From Branchiostoma floridae (Eukaryota > Chordata > Leptocardii > Amphioxiformes > Branchiostomatidae): 64,000 bases of DNA. Made by a program: the position numbers and the translations under genes. This document shows, piece by piece, positions 53,723 through 64,000 of the stretch. Numbering within the stretch: the stretch's first letter is position 1; each line of letters starts with the position of its first letter. A model generated the notes under the pieces. It had not been told where the DNA came from and made no database searches. It saw only the letters and a list, made by a program, of their open reading frames with translations. The stretch lies in NCBI RefSeq assembly GCF_000003815.2, contig NC_049992.1:385930-449929 (forward strand), in the 5' to 3' direction.

Positions 53723-54803
53723 TAGTAGGGGTTTTTCAAAATTTCATATCCAGTTGTTTGAGAAATTATCATTTGGCATAAATATATAGTTATGGTTCAT
53801 TTTTCCAGGTTTGAGACTACTGACATTAGAACATTAGATTCAGTTCGTTTTAACCTTTTAACCCTCACATTGCTACTGACAGGCTTTTAAAGCCTAGTTC
53901 CAACCAGCCTTAGTCTTCAGGGGGTTAACAAGAGAGGTTTTAAAAGGTCCTGACATGTAGCCTGACACCATTGAACTGGTCAAATTTGGCAACCGGCCAA
54001 AAACAACCTTGACAGATATACCCTGACTACATCCCAACTTAGCCACTGAGCTATGGACAAGAAGAAATCTGCGAAACTTTGCAACAACGTTTTCTCCAAT
54101 GTTTATCCTTTCATTCCCCGGGCATAATATATCTGCTCCTAACGACAAAAAATGCAAACATTCCATCCAAATTGACAGGTAAAAATTGAAGCTTCTGGAC
54201 ATTTTCATCCGATTGTTGCAAAACTTCCAGAAAATCAAGATGAAAGCTGAAAATGTCCTTTCACTCTCAGAAGGTTCAGATTATAATTCATTAATTGGTG
54301 CCTTTGGTACTCAAAGCACAACTTTACTCTGTTATTGAGAATAATCCTTTAAACACCTTTTGGTGTGTAGGGCAGTGCCCATCTCTGTTTCTATAATATA
54401 GCCCATGGGCCACTTTGGTGGGGGGGGGAGCTTGTCCACTTGTGGTACATCATGTGTGTTCAACTACAGGAACATCAGTGCTGGGTGTTTAGCAGAGAAA
54501 GCAGTCTGTACTGTTCCTAAATACCTCAGTAGGACATAGCTCCAAGTTAAAACCAGCAAAACAGCTACACCCCACCATCCCTAAAAGTGTTTTGTGTACT
54601 TGGTTGTTCATTCAGTGGATGCAAGAACTGGCCATGAATTATGGCACCATATACACCAAAGGAAAGTGGGTCATTAACTCTACTACTGCTATTGCACCAT
54701 CATCAAACTAAGGCCAGAGAAAGGTTGTGAGTTGGAACTTGGAGAAAACAACACTTGGTAACCAATACAGAGGAGAGAAGAGGAGTTTGCAGTGGCTGTA
54801 AGT

Positions 54804-55134
54804 CAGGGCTTTAGCCAGCTCGAAATTTTTTTCCGTCAGCCAATTCCAATTGTCGCGAAAACTGCGAAAATTGATTGAACTGAGACCTTGAAAAACGGGT
54901 TTTAATGAGATTATCGTATGCGAAAGGGCGCCGACACACATTGTCAACAATCATAACAATAGCAAAACAAACAGTGTGTGGCTTTTCCGACCGTGGACAG
55001 CGTCCCCAAGCCGCCTGTAGCTTCCACCAAGGATTTTTGTCCGTCAAGGTTGACGGATTGGTTTGAAAATTTTTCCGTCCGACGCAGCAAATTTCCGTCA
55101 ATTGACGGAAAAACGGACGCTGGCTAGAGCCCTG
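54804..55134. mobile_element. hAT-like MITE with 8-bp target duplication
   Basis: Ends CAGGGCTTTAGCCAGCTCGA and GACGCTGGCTAGAGCCCTG. CTGTAAGT at 54796-54803 is repeated exactly at 55135-55142. Subterminal TTCCGTCAA / TTGACGGAA words. An inverted copy lies at 56634-56959. Confidence 0.92.
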
Positions 55135-55916
55135 CTGTAAGTTGTTCTGCCGTAGGCGTGGGGTATTGATAACGTGTGAAGTAGTGGAAGCGGAGACATC
55201 TGGCATAGCGAGTGGTCATTGTTAAAAAGAAAGGACTACAGGGCTCTTATACTATCGATCGAATACATCCTCAAAAAATATTAATCTGGACATGATTTCA
55301 GGGACTTTTTAAGGTCTCTTAAAGCCCCTACTAGGGATATGTACCGGTGCAGAAAATTCAGGTCCAGATACAGTCCAGGTCCGGACCTGATTGTCTGTGA
55401 AAAAGTTTGAACGGGCGACAACACAATTATGGTTCATTTTCATGAATTTCAAGAGATTTTTTTGACAGACGGGGTGAAATTTTTGTCCATCCCAACACAA
55501 GAATATTTCCATCCTTGAGAGGAGGGCCAGGTCCTGGAGACAGCCAAGGAAACAGCGTGTGTAGAAGGGAGTTTGAAGTATCTGAGAAGTGTTCTTGAAC
55601 TTGAAAAGTGAAGTAGGAGGTTGAAGATGTCTCAGGCATTCCAGCTGCAACATGTTCAGTTTGACTGAGTGATAGAGGAGTAGGAAAATACAATGGTTTG
55701 ATTGATTGGCTGGAAATTTAAACCTTTTGGCCTTTCAATAAAAGGCACTTGGGAATGATCAAGTTCATTTACAACTATGAGGCAACACCAAATTAATTTC
55801 TTGTTTTACAGATTTTCAAGAAAACAATGGAGAAGGTAGGCAAAATCAACAATTAAGCCTGAAAAGAGAAATACTTGATGTACCGAAATGCTACTCTTCT
55901 TTCTTTCAGGTATTAA

Positions 55917-56274
55917 ATAAAAAGATTTTGTACAAGTCGTCGAACAGCGCAGCAGTGACCTCAAGCGGATAGCTTTGGAATTGCAGGACATGGCTCTCAC
56001 GCTATCAGGCATGGGCCAAAAATCAACAGAAACTGCAGCATGCATGCTGAGATTTTGTGCAGTTGAAATTCAAGGCTTTAGCCAGATACTTCGAGACATC
56101 AAGAAAATGACCACAAACTGGAGACATGAGGAAATTAACAAGGAGATATGGATATACATGTGTGTAAAAGATTATTGTGATCCCCATGTCCCTGTGCAGG
56201 GCCTTCAAACTATCTGTGATATGTTAAACTTACAGCCTCTACCACGAAAACTACAGAAACCACGACTTACCTGA
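55917..56274 (+). CDS. Unrecognised helical coding candidate
   Basis: An open frame of about 119 codons with good coding character: VVEQRSSDLKRIALELQDMA, then LTLSGMGQKSTETAACMLRF, then a Trp/Lys-rich part and DYCDPHVPVQGLQTICDMLN. An upstream mini-exon (55812-55834, acceptor TTGTTTTACAG, donor GTAGGC) could supply an ATG, but the joined frame needs a one-base correction near 55941. The upstream acceptor lies in a dispersed repeat, so this could be an old transposon or gene copy. No family is recognised. Confidence 0.3.
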
Positions 56275-56371
56275 GTGCTGTCTGGTTGTCCCTTATATCC
56301 CCTGCACTTTTGAAGACCACAGCTAGAGGCGATGAGCCTGGAAATCCCGCCAGTTTTGTCAAACTTGCCAT
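56271..56371 (-). CDS. Candidate first exon of an unknown gene
   Basis: ATG followed by 33 codons, MASLTKLAGFPGSSPLAVVF, then KSAGDIRDNQTAL, ending CACTCAG with a full GTAAGT donor. Just upstream (56395-56480) is GC-rich sequence with ACTTCCG / GGAAG Ets-type words, as in housekeeping promoters. Its phase does not fit PLC exon 2. No second exon is found downstream on this strand. Confidence 0.4.
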
Positions 56372-56633
56372 TTTTGTTTACCTATCTCCGGACACTGACC
56401 ACAGCGGAACTTCCTTCCAGTTTCACTTCCGTTTAGGGCGATTCCATTGCGGAGGTTCCGGAGGGGTGGGTGGGAACTTTTCAGTTTCTGTTTAATTGAG
56501 ACCTGTATGATTACCCAGATAGTAACACTATGTTGGACAAAACACTTCTTGGGTTAAAAGCATCTTCATAATAACGTAATAATTCAGTTTCGTGACAACG
56601 TAAGAATTCAGTATAATGCACCTAACGTTAACG

Positions 56634-56959
56634 CAGGGCTATAGCCAGCGTCCGTTTTTCCGTCAATTGACGGAAATTTGCTGCGTGTGACGGAAAAATT
56701 TTAAAACAAATCCGTCAACCTTGACGGTCAAAAATCCTTGGTGGAAGCTACAGTCACGGCCGTAAAAGCCACACACTGTTTGTTTTGCTGTTGTTATTAT
56801 TGTTGACGAAATGTGTCGGCGCCCTTTCGCAATTACGATAATCTCATTAAAAACCTGTTTTTCAAGGTCTTAGTTCAGTCTTTCTAAGTCCTGGAATAAT
56901 GTTTTCGCGACAATGGGAATTGGCTGACGGAAAAAAATTTCGAGCTGGCTAGAGCCCTG
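56634..56959. mobile_element. hAT-like MITE, inverted copy
   Basis: Ends CAGGGCTATAGCCAGCGTCC and CGAGCTGGCTAGAGCCCTG. Same family as 54804-55134 in opposite orientation, 1.5 kb apart. No matching target duplication is seen. Confidence 0.85.
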
Positions 56960-56999
56960 ATTATGGGAGTTGTGGCAAACATTTGCATCATTACCTGCA

Positions 57000-57665
57000 T
57001 GTATGCAGGTATGGTTTTGATGCTGGTGGGAACTTTTCGGTAGCCGGGGATGTAGGGCGCTGTATCTCGTGAACGGATGGTGCGAGCACGACGATTTTTG
57101 GTACGTGGGTTGGGGGTGGTAGCCTGACACTCAGGTGTGATTTTGGGCCTCCTGGCGCTTGACCTTGACATTGAAGGTGGCATTTTTTGTGTTTTTGGGG
57201 CACTTTTGGCGCTGTGTGTCCGGAACGATACGCGCGATTGCGACGATTTTTGGTGCATGGGTGGGGGGTTGTTGCCTGTTGCCTAGGATTGACTTTGGGC
57301 CTTGTCGCGTTTGAACTTGACCCGGCAGGTCGAATTTTGTGTCCGGGAGGGGTGTTTCCGGAGTTATATCTTCTGAACGGCTGGTGCTGGCGCGATGATA
57401 TTTGGCACATGTGTCGGTGGTGGCTGAATAATGCTCAATTTTGATTTTGGCGCCCTTGGTGCTTGAACTTGACATTTTAGGTTACCTTTTGTGCGGGCAC
57501 GGGGCGTGCGCTGTATCTCCGGAACGCAAGGTGCCATTGTGTTGCCATTTGGTACGTGAGTTGTTTGTGGTGTCCTGGTGGTCAGGTTTGATTTTGGGCC
57601 TCCTAGTGCTTGAACTTGATACTGTATAGGTTGACCCTGTTTTTGTGTGGTTGGGGCATCCTCCC
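57000..57665. repeat. Degenerate 125-140-bp tandem repeat
   Basis: About five units sharing GGCGCTGTATCTC-GAACG, ACGATTTTTGGTACGTGGGT and TGATTTTGGGCCTCCTGGCG then CTTGAACTTGACATT. GT-rich on the plus strand and therefore open on the minus strand, with no fixed frame. Confidence 0.85.
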
Positions 57666-57911
57666 AATATCTGCTTGGTTTTAAAAACAGATTATGGTTG
57701 GGTGTAGAACCATCATCTGGCCTGGGCCACCTTCAATGTATCAGGTTACTTAGTGGCACTGACAGTTTGCCAGATGACGGGAGTGTACAAGATTATATAT
57801 CTGTTGGTCAGGTATAATTGAAGTTTGCTTATTACTCTTTGTGGTGTTTCTAGAGCTGTATAGTACTGAGTTTTAAGTTCCGGTACAAGTTCCTTTACCC
57901 TGTTGGCAATC

Positions 57912-57995
57912 ATGGTTGAACTTGAACTTAAACAGAAGAAGATGCAATTTTCTAATGTGGAGGAGAACTGTATAGAGTGTGGGCATAAGAGAAAG
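57912..57995 (+). CDS. Candidate first exon of an unknown gene
   Basis: ATG plus 27 codons, MVELELKQKKMQFSNVEENC, then IECGHKRK, then a GTATGT donor in phase 0. The CIEC pair could begin a zinc-binding motif. No following exon is recognised. Confidence 0.3.
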
Positions 57996-58112
57996 GTATG
58001 TGTATGATTTGTCCTGTGTTTCTTTTTGTTTCTTTGGTAATGCCATTTCCATACTGTATACAGGTAATTTGTTGTTTTGGGCTAGTCATATTCGCTTGGT
58101 TTTTGGGCCTGC

Positions 58113-58352
58113 TTAATCTATAGTACAGGCAGGGTTAAGTGGTGGAGGCTTAGCTTTGTTCTGTTTTAAATTCAGTATCGTTTGTTGCATTTTGTCGCGG
58201 CAAATATATGATGAAATTCCCCTTCTAAGCAACTGCTCATTGGTTTGCGGGGATGTTTGCTGGGTGTTTGCTTTGACTACAACAGCTTCTGAACTTTTCA
58301 AAGCTTCCATTGCCAGCAGCTTGCCATCTATAAATGGGATTGACAAGGACAT
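58113..58352 (-). CDS. Unrecognised short coding candidate
   Basis: 79 codons, MSLSIPFIDGKLLAMEALKS, then SEAVVVKANTQQTSPQTNEQ, then a Lys/Pro-rich end. Codon use and composition look protein-like. A TTTATAG acceptor at the 14th codon or so suggests it may be an internal exon. No family is recognised; it may be a transposon remnant. Confidence 0.25.
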   Translation of the reverse strand: MSLSIPFIDGKLLAMEALKSSEAVVVKANTQQTSPQTNEQLLRRGISSYICRDKMQQTILNLKQNKAKPPPLNPACTID

Positions 58353-59399
58353 TTTTCATAGTAAATTATGCTGTTAAATTTGGCTTAGATACTACAGGAG
58401 ATTTAGGTTTGGGTTGGATGGATTGAATGAAAATATCATACCACCCTGGGGACTAACTGTTGCTGCTGCATGGGGGCTACCACTATTCATGTTGTCTAAT
58501 GTCTATGGAACTACAGATAAAAGTATCATTGGTCAAATTATGCGAGTAACATTCCGATGTCAAGTGAATAACACCCCAGAAATAAATCTTTAATGAATAT
58601 CATTGGAAGAACACAAACCAAGGAGACTTAGCAGCTGCATTAGGTCAGTACATTGAAATAGGAAGATATTAGTATATCATGTGACAGAGTAACTACATGT
58701 ACATGGGCCATCTGAGACAAAAAAAGGTAGCGTCTCAACAACTTCAAAGTACTGTGGTTGGTTACATACTTAAGAAATCCAAAATAAGTAATGTTCATCC
58801 ATGTCCAAACTTACAAATTCAGAAAATGCAATTTCAGACTTTTGCATGGTGCACAACCAACACGGTAAAAAGCTCATTTTTCCAACCACGTACCACAGAC
58901 AAAGGCAAAAATACACAATAGGTCTACAGAAACCCAATACATTTCATGCAGGCCTGAGGTCTACGAACTCTTGTTATGTTTTTTCTTAATTTGCCTCTCT
59001 ACACTAAGCTAAATTGCAGCATCTTGTCCATGCATTACACTACTTATGACATTATTTCAGATCTTATGTTTTGAAAATCAGTGCGGTTAGAAAGATAACT
59101 GAATGGAAGCAGATACTATGATTAAATTTTGTTCTGCCTCATTGACCTCGTTTTCGTTCTGTCATGTCGTTCTGCGTGAAAGCGACGACAAAAAGTCCAA
59201 AAAATTGCTAATTTCTAGCGTTTGACGAAATCATAATCGTGAAATTCACTTTCTACATTGACACATCGTGTGTTCGAGTTGTGCATAGCGACTGTTGATT
59301 AATGAGAGAACAGAAAACTAGATGCTGTGCCTGTAGCAGACGACTACCCTCAACAGTGTGTGGTGCGTTACTGTGTTTGCATCTTGGAGAGGGGGTACG

Positions 59400-59900
59400 A
59401 GGTACTTTAATTGATTGAAGACCTTTATTGTATACATACATACCAACTGGGTTCAATAAAAGTCGCAACAAAAGATATATGAAATACATACAATAAATCT
59501 ACCATACACAAGAATCGTATTCTACTACGTGAATTCGACTTCTCGTTTCATTTTGATATTGAAAATGTAGGAACAGATATGCTTTATAAGCAAAGATTGT
59601 CTAGATTCATAAGGAATATAAATTTGTATATATTACCAAGGAGGTTAAAGAAAGAGATATTTTACTTAGTTGTAAAGTGGGGGAACATGGGTTCTATTAG
59701 TCTGTAGAGTTCAGCTCTCTCTTTCTTGTACAAACTACATTCTACTACAAAATGATGTTCGTCTTCTCATACATGGCAAGAAAGTGGACATAATGGGGCA
59801 TTTCCAAACAGAATAGCTAACATAGAATGATATTGCACCCAAGGGAATTCACCGATTTTTGCAACACAAGTCTTTTTGTAAGGTCGTTGAAATGCCCCAC
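59400..59900 (-). mobile_element. Degraded non-LTR retrotransposon 3' end
   Basis: On the minus strand a broken frame reads FGNAPLCPLSCHV, stop, EDEHHFVVECSLYKKERAEL, then YRLIEPMF. The C-P-L-C...DEHHF...C-x-L-Y pattern is the C-terminal zinc-knuckle-like region of LINE reverse transcriptases. An AATAAAGG signal follows near 59420. Stops and the lack of the polymerase core show a dead, 5'-truncated copy. Confidence 0.6.
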
Positions 59901-60186
59901 GTTTCAGAATGTCTGATATCTCTGTGACCACTACTGTATAACGTCTTTAATTTATCTATATTTTAGTATACTAGTAGATCTACATATTCGTTGTTTAACG
60001 CAGAACCAGGAATTTTCTGGAGGCAATCTTGGTACAAGCCCCGGCACCGCGTCATTTAACAGCTGCCTCATCACAACATAGTTCAAGTGGAGGAGTTATC
60101 CTCGAATAACGGTTACAAGAGTATAACAGATACTACAGAAACTAAAAAAGCGTTACATCTTGGACGCTAGAGTTCTACCTACATTA

Positions 60187-60605
60187 CGGGTGGGTACCGG
60201 TACGGTGTACTAGTAAAAAAAACTTTTTTCTTCTCCATAAAAACCAGACCTAAATATAAAGAAGATCTGTGGACAGGATACTGGACCGATTACCGGCAGG
60301 CATTCACGTGTTTTGTGGCTTATAGGTCCAAGAAAATAACAAAAGCAACACACTGTATACAGGCCCAACATCTACAGACAAAGTTACAGTTAGTTTTGCT
60401 TTCATGAAGGTAGGATTTAAAACGCCAGTGGACATCGGATACTTAACGAAACAGAATACTATGTGGAAAAATGGACCATTTTTTATATTGCCCATTCACA
60501 TGTTTTCACAGATTATCAGGTCCAGGTTCGGATCCGGACCTGAACCTGAACCTGATCCTCTGGGCCTGTACCGTACCTGTACCTGAACTTTCTAATGGTA
60601 CCCAC
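60187..60605. mobile_element. hAT-like element, older copy
   Basis: Diverged relative of 44007-44411 (GGGTGGGTACCGGTACGGTG start; TCCAGGTTCGGATCCGGACC and GGTACCCAC end). Its right end is interrupted by the next element. Confidence 0.75.
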
Positions 60606-61044
60606 TAGGGCTGGGTATCGGTACAGCGTATCGGTACAAAACCGTTTTTTCTTATTGGACCGGTCCAGAAAAACCGGACCTGAAAAAATTAGGTGGACCG
60701 GATGTTGGACCGGTTAGAAAATTAACAGATTAACAGAAAATTATCAGGCATTATTACGTTTTGGCGCTTGCAGGTGGAAGAAAATGACAAGAGTGAAGTA
60801 GAGTAGAGTTTATAGTAATTTCTACCAAGTTTTACAGCCAATCGCACAGGTGCAGTTAGCGTTGTAGGATTTTAGAACGCCAGTATGAGTCTAATACTCC
60901 ACCAAACAGATTTCTTTGTAGTGAAATGGACCATTGGTATGAGTCATACTGATTAAGGTCCAGGTTCAGGTCTGGACCTGGACCTGATCCTATGGACCTG
61001 AACCGGACCTGGACCTGAATTTTCTGTACCGGTACCCAGTCCTA
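60606..61044. mobile_element. hAT-like element with 8-bp target duplication, nested
   Basis: Ends TAGGGCTGGGTATCGGTACA and ACCGGTACCCAGTCCTA. GTACCCAC at 60598-60605 is repeated exactly at 61045-61052. It inserted in the end of the older relative at 60187-60605. Very similar to 44007-44411. Confidence 0.92.
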
Positions 61045-61544
61045 GTACCCACCTCTTACCTCCGTGCAGCCGCCACGCAACGTCGAGAGTTCGAGGCACG
61101 GTTTTGTTTTCCTTCCGCGAGAGAAAGTAGTCCGTTCCATTACTTCGGGCGTCAACACGCGTTACAGAAAAGCTTGCCGCTGGAGTATATAACCACTTAC
61201 CGTCTTGATTACAAGTCATTTACAATACTTCAGGTTCATTTGTTACTCCTATAGCTTTTTTGAACCGCTGTTTTATCGCTTTCCTGTAACCATTACGTCG
61301 CGAAAACTGGCGATTTTCGTGTTATTTCCCCCGTTGTTTTCACCCTGGTGTAGATTTCAAACCAACAGGAAATTTAGCGTATAAGAAAGAGCAAAAAGTC
61401 TACTTTCTTTTGGTATATGATTTAGTATAGATTCTGAGGGCGACACGCATTTGCCCCCAATCCGCGCGAGTCCATGTCACTAGAAGCGGTCATTTTTATT
61501 CCAGAATAGAACGCACTACAGTACGTGCGTGCCGCGGAACTCGT

Positions 61545-61635
61545 CCTATTCTCCAATCAGAGATTGCGGTACGGGGGCTAGTGGCGGCCGCGATTTTGCG
61601 TCTCCCGCCCCCGAAATCTCTGCTTGGAGAATAGA
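61545..61635. repeat. GC-rich foldback
   Basis: Arms CCTATTCTCCAATCAGAGAT and ATCTCTGCTTGGAGAATAG with GGGGGC/GCCCCC at the inner ends. CpG-rich; a further small inverted pair (CGTATTAGCCTGAGTCAG) is at 61866-61922. Confidence 0.85.
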
Positions 61636-61921
61636 TCGCGATCATAGGGCAGCCGTCTAAATTTTAACCCGTTTTCTTATAGTTACTTCCTAGGATACTT
61701 CTTATTGTTTGACCTGTAACTTATAGTTCGGAGACTCAGTCAAAGCGAAAGTTCTGCTCTTTAGCCAAGTTGTGGAATTCCACTTGTGCATAAATGAGGG
61801 GCGCTTAGCAAACCAAGAAGGTCAATTGTTCACAAGATATCAAAGAACACATAACAAGACGTATTAGCCTGAGTCAGGGTTGTAGAACTTCAATTATCAA
61901 ATAGTCTGACTCGGGCTAATA

Positions 61922-62067
61922 CGGTAGAAGCCGCTTAAATGCACGGCCTATCTGCCAGTGAATTCCGTGCAATTATCCGGCTGGTGCAATAATGCGAAGT
62001 TATCGGGATTCCGTACAGTTAACAGACGTGTGCGTTAATCCGTTGTGCAATTAACTGGCTTCTACTG
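61922..62067. mobile_element. pogo-like MITE, 146 bp
   Basis: Ends CGGTAGAAGCCGCTTAAATG and CAATTAACTGGCTTCTACTG, TA on both sides. Same family as 53547-53722. Confidence 0.85.
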
Positions 62068-62069
62068 TA

Positions 62070-62650
62070 TTGCTTAGGTTGACTTTAATGCCGGTCCATA
62101 GAAGAACATCGGACACCTGTTGATCCAGTTGCAAATCGCGCTGCATGGCGGGAGTGACGTCACCAATGCGGAAGTGTAACTTGCTTGTCTGGTAGCTGAG
62201 CGTCCTCTCGCCCGAACACACTAACACTGTTGTCATCGCTGTCACGGTTAGTTTTAGCCATTTTTCTGGTCAAACGTCTTTCGAAATATTCCCCATTCTA
62301 CAGATTTGATATTGACATACTCGTATCTTGTTAATTACGTTAAAAGTAAACTCATTGGTGCAACATAATGTTATGGTCTGTTATGGTTTCTCCTACCAAA
62401 ACACAAGCACGCTGTTGTCCATTATACATGCACGGCAAAGTACTAGTAATACCACTACCAGTGTGTTAGCATGATGCGTCTTATGGCTTCTGCAACAAAT
62501 GTGTCTGCTTTTTGGTTTTGACTGTTCCTTCGGTCTAGAGAATATGTGTACATATCTAATATACAAGCCTCATTCACAGACTTTTAGAAGTGCTAGCTTT
62601 TCAGTTTTATACGTGGAGGATTTAATAGTTTTCAACATAGGCTAATGTTT
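62070..62650. other. Upstream of the reductase gene
   Basis: No coding signal that can be supported. A minus-strand frame at 62051-62245 is protein-like in part but runs straight into the pogo-like MITE end, so it is not taken as a gene. Confidence 0.4.
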
Positions 62651-62821
62651 TCTCATGAACGCCGGGAGAGAGAGTTCTGTGGTTGCCTGTTCCGCAACAA
62701 CAACAAGAAACAGCGCCGCCAGAAGTCTGCGGAAAAAAAGCTATTTGTGTACACTGATTTTATGTGTTCTACTGCCGATGTATCCCGACCAACAGACCGA
62801 TTCCGTGGCCCCGCCCACCTC

Positions 62822-63030
62822 CGAACGCCACCGGCAAGGTACGGAACGCCGCCGGCAAGGTACGGAACGCCGCCGGCAAGGTAGGGAACGCCACCGGCAA
62901 GGTACGGAACGCCACCGGCAAGGTACGGAACGCCACCGGCGAGGTACGGAACGCCACCGGCAAGGTACGGAACGCCACCGGCAAGGTACGGAACGCCACC
63001 GGCGAGGTACGGAACGCCATCTGCAAGGTA
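62822..63030 (+). repeat. 21-bp minisatellite upstream of reductase start
   Basis: About ten units of GGTACGGAACGCC(A/G)CCGGCAA with small changes. It is GC-rich, ends nine bases before the reductase ATG, and is divisible by three, so it is open in all frames. Confidence 0.95.
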
Positions 63031-63038
63031 CGGCCAGG

Positions 63039-63863
63039 ATGTCCGCCCCGACCGTGGAACTCCCCTCCGGTCAAAAGATGCCAGTTCTCGGACTCGGCAC
63101 CTCCCAGGCAAAACCGACACAGGTAAACTAAAGACAAGTATGTTTTGGTCCATATTTTCAATTTCAGTTGCTTTATAAACATGTGTCACTACTACTATTA
63201 CCTTACTTTTCTGGACTTCAAGGGGAAAGTTGCCATCGAAGCGGACTACAGGCACATCGACTGCGCTTTCCCCCTGACAGCTAGCTCCGGAACTGCAGGG
63301 GCGTTTTTGTTAAAAAAAAACTTCAAACGATCGTGTCATTTGACCCACAGGTAGCCGAAGCAGTGAAAGCTGCCATCGAAGCCGGCTACAGGCACCTCGA
63401 CATCGCCTTCCCCCTGGCAGCTTGCTCCAGAACTGCAGGGGCGTTTTTGTAAAATAAACTTCAAACGAACCTGTCATTTACCCACAGGCAGCTAGCTCCG
63501 GAACGGCAGGGGCGTTTTCTGTAAAAAAAAACCCACAAACGAACCGGTCATTTGACTCACAGGCAGCCGAAGCGGTGAAAGTTGCCATCGACGCCGGCTA
63601 CAGGCACATCGACTGCGCATTCCCCCTGGCAGCTTGCTCCGGAACGGCAGGGGCATTGTTATAAAAAAAACTTTCAAAGGAACTTAAGAAACGAACGTGT
63701 AATTTGACCCGCAGGTAGCCGAATCGGTGAAAGTTGCTATAGACGCCGGGTACAGGCACATCGACTGCGCTCTGAAGTACGGGAACGAGGCGGAGATCGG
63801 TGCTGGGCTGAAGGCCAAGTTCGATGAGGGAGTCGTCAGGAGGGAAGACATGTTCATCACCAG
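63039..63863 (+). CDS. Aldo-keto reductase, first two exons (runs off window)
   Basis: Exon 1 runs 63039-63122 and encodes [20 protein letters not shown] then TSQAKPTQ, the AKR N-terminal hairpin and first strand, with donor GTAAAC. Exon 2 is the full copy at 63715-63863: [20 protein letters not shown], then [13 protein letters not shown], then [10 protein letters not shown], donor GTGAGT. The Asp in HIDCA and the Tyr in KYGNE match the AKR catalytic Asp and Tyr. The gene continues past the window; the catalytic Lys and His and the NADPH-binding C-terminal half are not visible. Between the exons four partial copies of exon 2 keep an acceptor or acceptor-like AG but lose KYGNE. The AKR1 family is likely. 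The start ATG is the one that begins the conserved protein, although the frame stays open upstream through a 21-bp minisatellite. Confidence 0.88.
63225..63714 (+). repeat. Partial copies of reductase exon 2 in tandem
   Basis: Four units (starting near 63225, 63351, 63488 and 63563) precede the true exon 2. Units 63351 and 63563 read VAEAVK(A/V)AI(E/D)AGYRH then diverge into FPLAACS-TAGAF and a stop. The unit at 63488 retains only the tail part. Each is preceded by a CACAG acceptor-like site except the first. They lack the catalytic Tyr and cannot replace exon 2. Confidence 0.85.
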
Positions 63864-64000
63864 GTGAGTAACCAAGGAGGTTCTGTTCAAGTAGAACTAG
63901 ACTACGGGCACCACTGACTGTGGGCATGTGTACAGTATGATAATGAGAACGAAGTAGGTGGCAGTTTAGCTATAGGCCGCTTTGAACTGCGCATTCTTTA

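Noticed and set aside
53894..54238. 114-codon minus-strand frame
   Set aside because: A neighbouring frame (LDFLEVLQQSDENVQKLQFL) looked slightly protein-like too, but both have no splice sites and no family match.
54811..55206. 131-codon minus-strand frame
   Set aside because: Entirely formed by the hAT-like MITE and its flank.
57131..57475. Long overlapping minus-strand frames
   Set aside because: By-product of the GT-rich tandem repeat; frames change between units.

Overview
The window looks like animal nuclear DNA and most likely comes from a lancelet (Branchiostoma). The coding signal is split into short exons by repeat-rich introns. One large gene encodes an eta-type phospholipase C. 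The DNA is packed with short inverted-repeat transposons, tRNA-derived SINEs and minisatellites that run across exon boundaries, which is a reported lancelet peculiarity. The species call is inference; the exon structure and repeats are read directly.

Layout. The minus strand from 52006 down to 2637 carries a PLC-eta gene in 26 recognisable exons. A candidate first coding exon lies at 51925-52006, followed by an intron of about 24 kb. Then come the PH domain (27.7-24.4 kb), EF hands (21.4-20.0 kb), X half of the catalytic barrel (19.6-17.5 kb), X/Y linker (16.5-14.8 kb), start of the Y half (14.3 kb), a 100-N assembly gap that hides the rest of Y, the C2 domain (13.6-12.4 kb), and a very long Ser/Glu/Arg/Lys-rich C-terminal tail (11.4-2.6 kb). 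Splice phases agree at every junction except exon 9, which carries three single-base indels.

A two-exon plus-strand gene at 41503-42398, inside the first PLC intron, encodes a small secreted cysteine-rich protein with IL-17-like spacing and a strongly basic C-terminus. At the right edge (63039-63863) lie the first two exons of an aldo-keto reductase, cut off by the window end. Between 55.8 and 58.4 kb there are a few short unrecognised coding candidates. Two of them are first-exon-like and point away from each other.

The remainder is repeats: palindromic MITEs, TA-flanked Tc1/mariner- and pogo-like elements, hAT-like elements (three insertions show perfect 8-bp target duplications), SINEs, a degraded non-LTR retrotransposon, foldbacks and satellites. 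The most striking pattern is that at least eight exon edges in the PLC gene, and exon 2 of the reductase, sit inside tandem arrays that copy a splice site with only part of the exon.
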